5,427 nt of DNA from Lentisphaeria bacterium UBA7640 (GTDB lineage Bacteria > Verrucomicrobiota > Lentisphaeria > Victivallales > Victivallaceae), in contig DLIO01000071.1 in assembly GCA_002483765.1 (NCBI GenBank), positions 1 to 5,427 of the forward strand, written 5' to 3'. Each line of letters starts with the position of its first letter. Position 1 is the first letter of the stretch. The translations under genes and the position numbers were made by a program. Of the stretch, positions 5,407 through 5,427 are shown one piece after another. The notes below the pieces were generated by a model that did not search any database, was not told the origin of the DNA, and saw only the letters and a program-made list of their open reading frames with translations.

Positions 5407-5427
5407 TAGTCTAACTTCGCGCGCGCA

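Noticed and set aside
5407..5427. Terminator after the operon
   Set aside because: Only 21 bases remain after the stop; they are GCGCGC-rich with no stem and T-tract visible.

Overview
This looks like a chromosomal fragment from a bacterium of moderate GC content. Its genes use Shine-Dalgarno starts and its intergenic DNA is AT-rich. The style of the three proteins recalls Lentisphaerota/Verrucomicrobiota or Firmicutes carbohydrate-use loci: a LacI-type regulator with an unusual linker, a creatinase-fold M24 protein, and a large uncharacterised protein with a probable TIM-barrel core. That placement is an impression from protein style, not a search result.

Layout. Bases 1-632 are a cluster of related, head-to-tail, AT-rich non-coding repeats: two nearly full copies of about 205 bp, one copy cut short, and two very short head fragments. 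Each unit begins with a GGGYCTGGCCC palindrome, and the long form ends in a hairpin-forming GCAGAG...CTCTGC / CTGGG...CCCAG block. Bases 633-918 hold no credible gene, only a short diverged duplication and a probable terminator for the regulator. Bases 919-2007 (minus) encode a LacI-family repressor. The gap 2008-2098 is a compact divergent control region with a strong plus-strand promoter and an 8+8 bp palindrome just after its -10 box. Bases 2099-3274 and 3289-5406 (plus) are two genes 14 bp apart, each with its own Shine-Dalgarno site, and are almost certainly co-transcribed.

Working model (inference). The repressor binds the palindrome at about +3 to +22 of the two-gene operon and, because its own putative promoter overlaps that site, may also control itself. 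A small molecule, probably a sugar or sugar derivative, would release it. The operon would then make two cytoplasmic proteins. One has the M24 'pita-bread' fold but has lost most of the metal ligands and the catalytic His of Xaa-Pro peptidases. The other is a 705-residue protein with an alpha/beta core, a Cys/His cluster and a conserved-looking C-terminal region. No transporter or known sugar kinase lies in the window, so the substrate cannot be named. The most interesting content is this small regulated pair of a degenerate M24 protein and a large protein of unknown function, followed by the composite repeat cluster.
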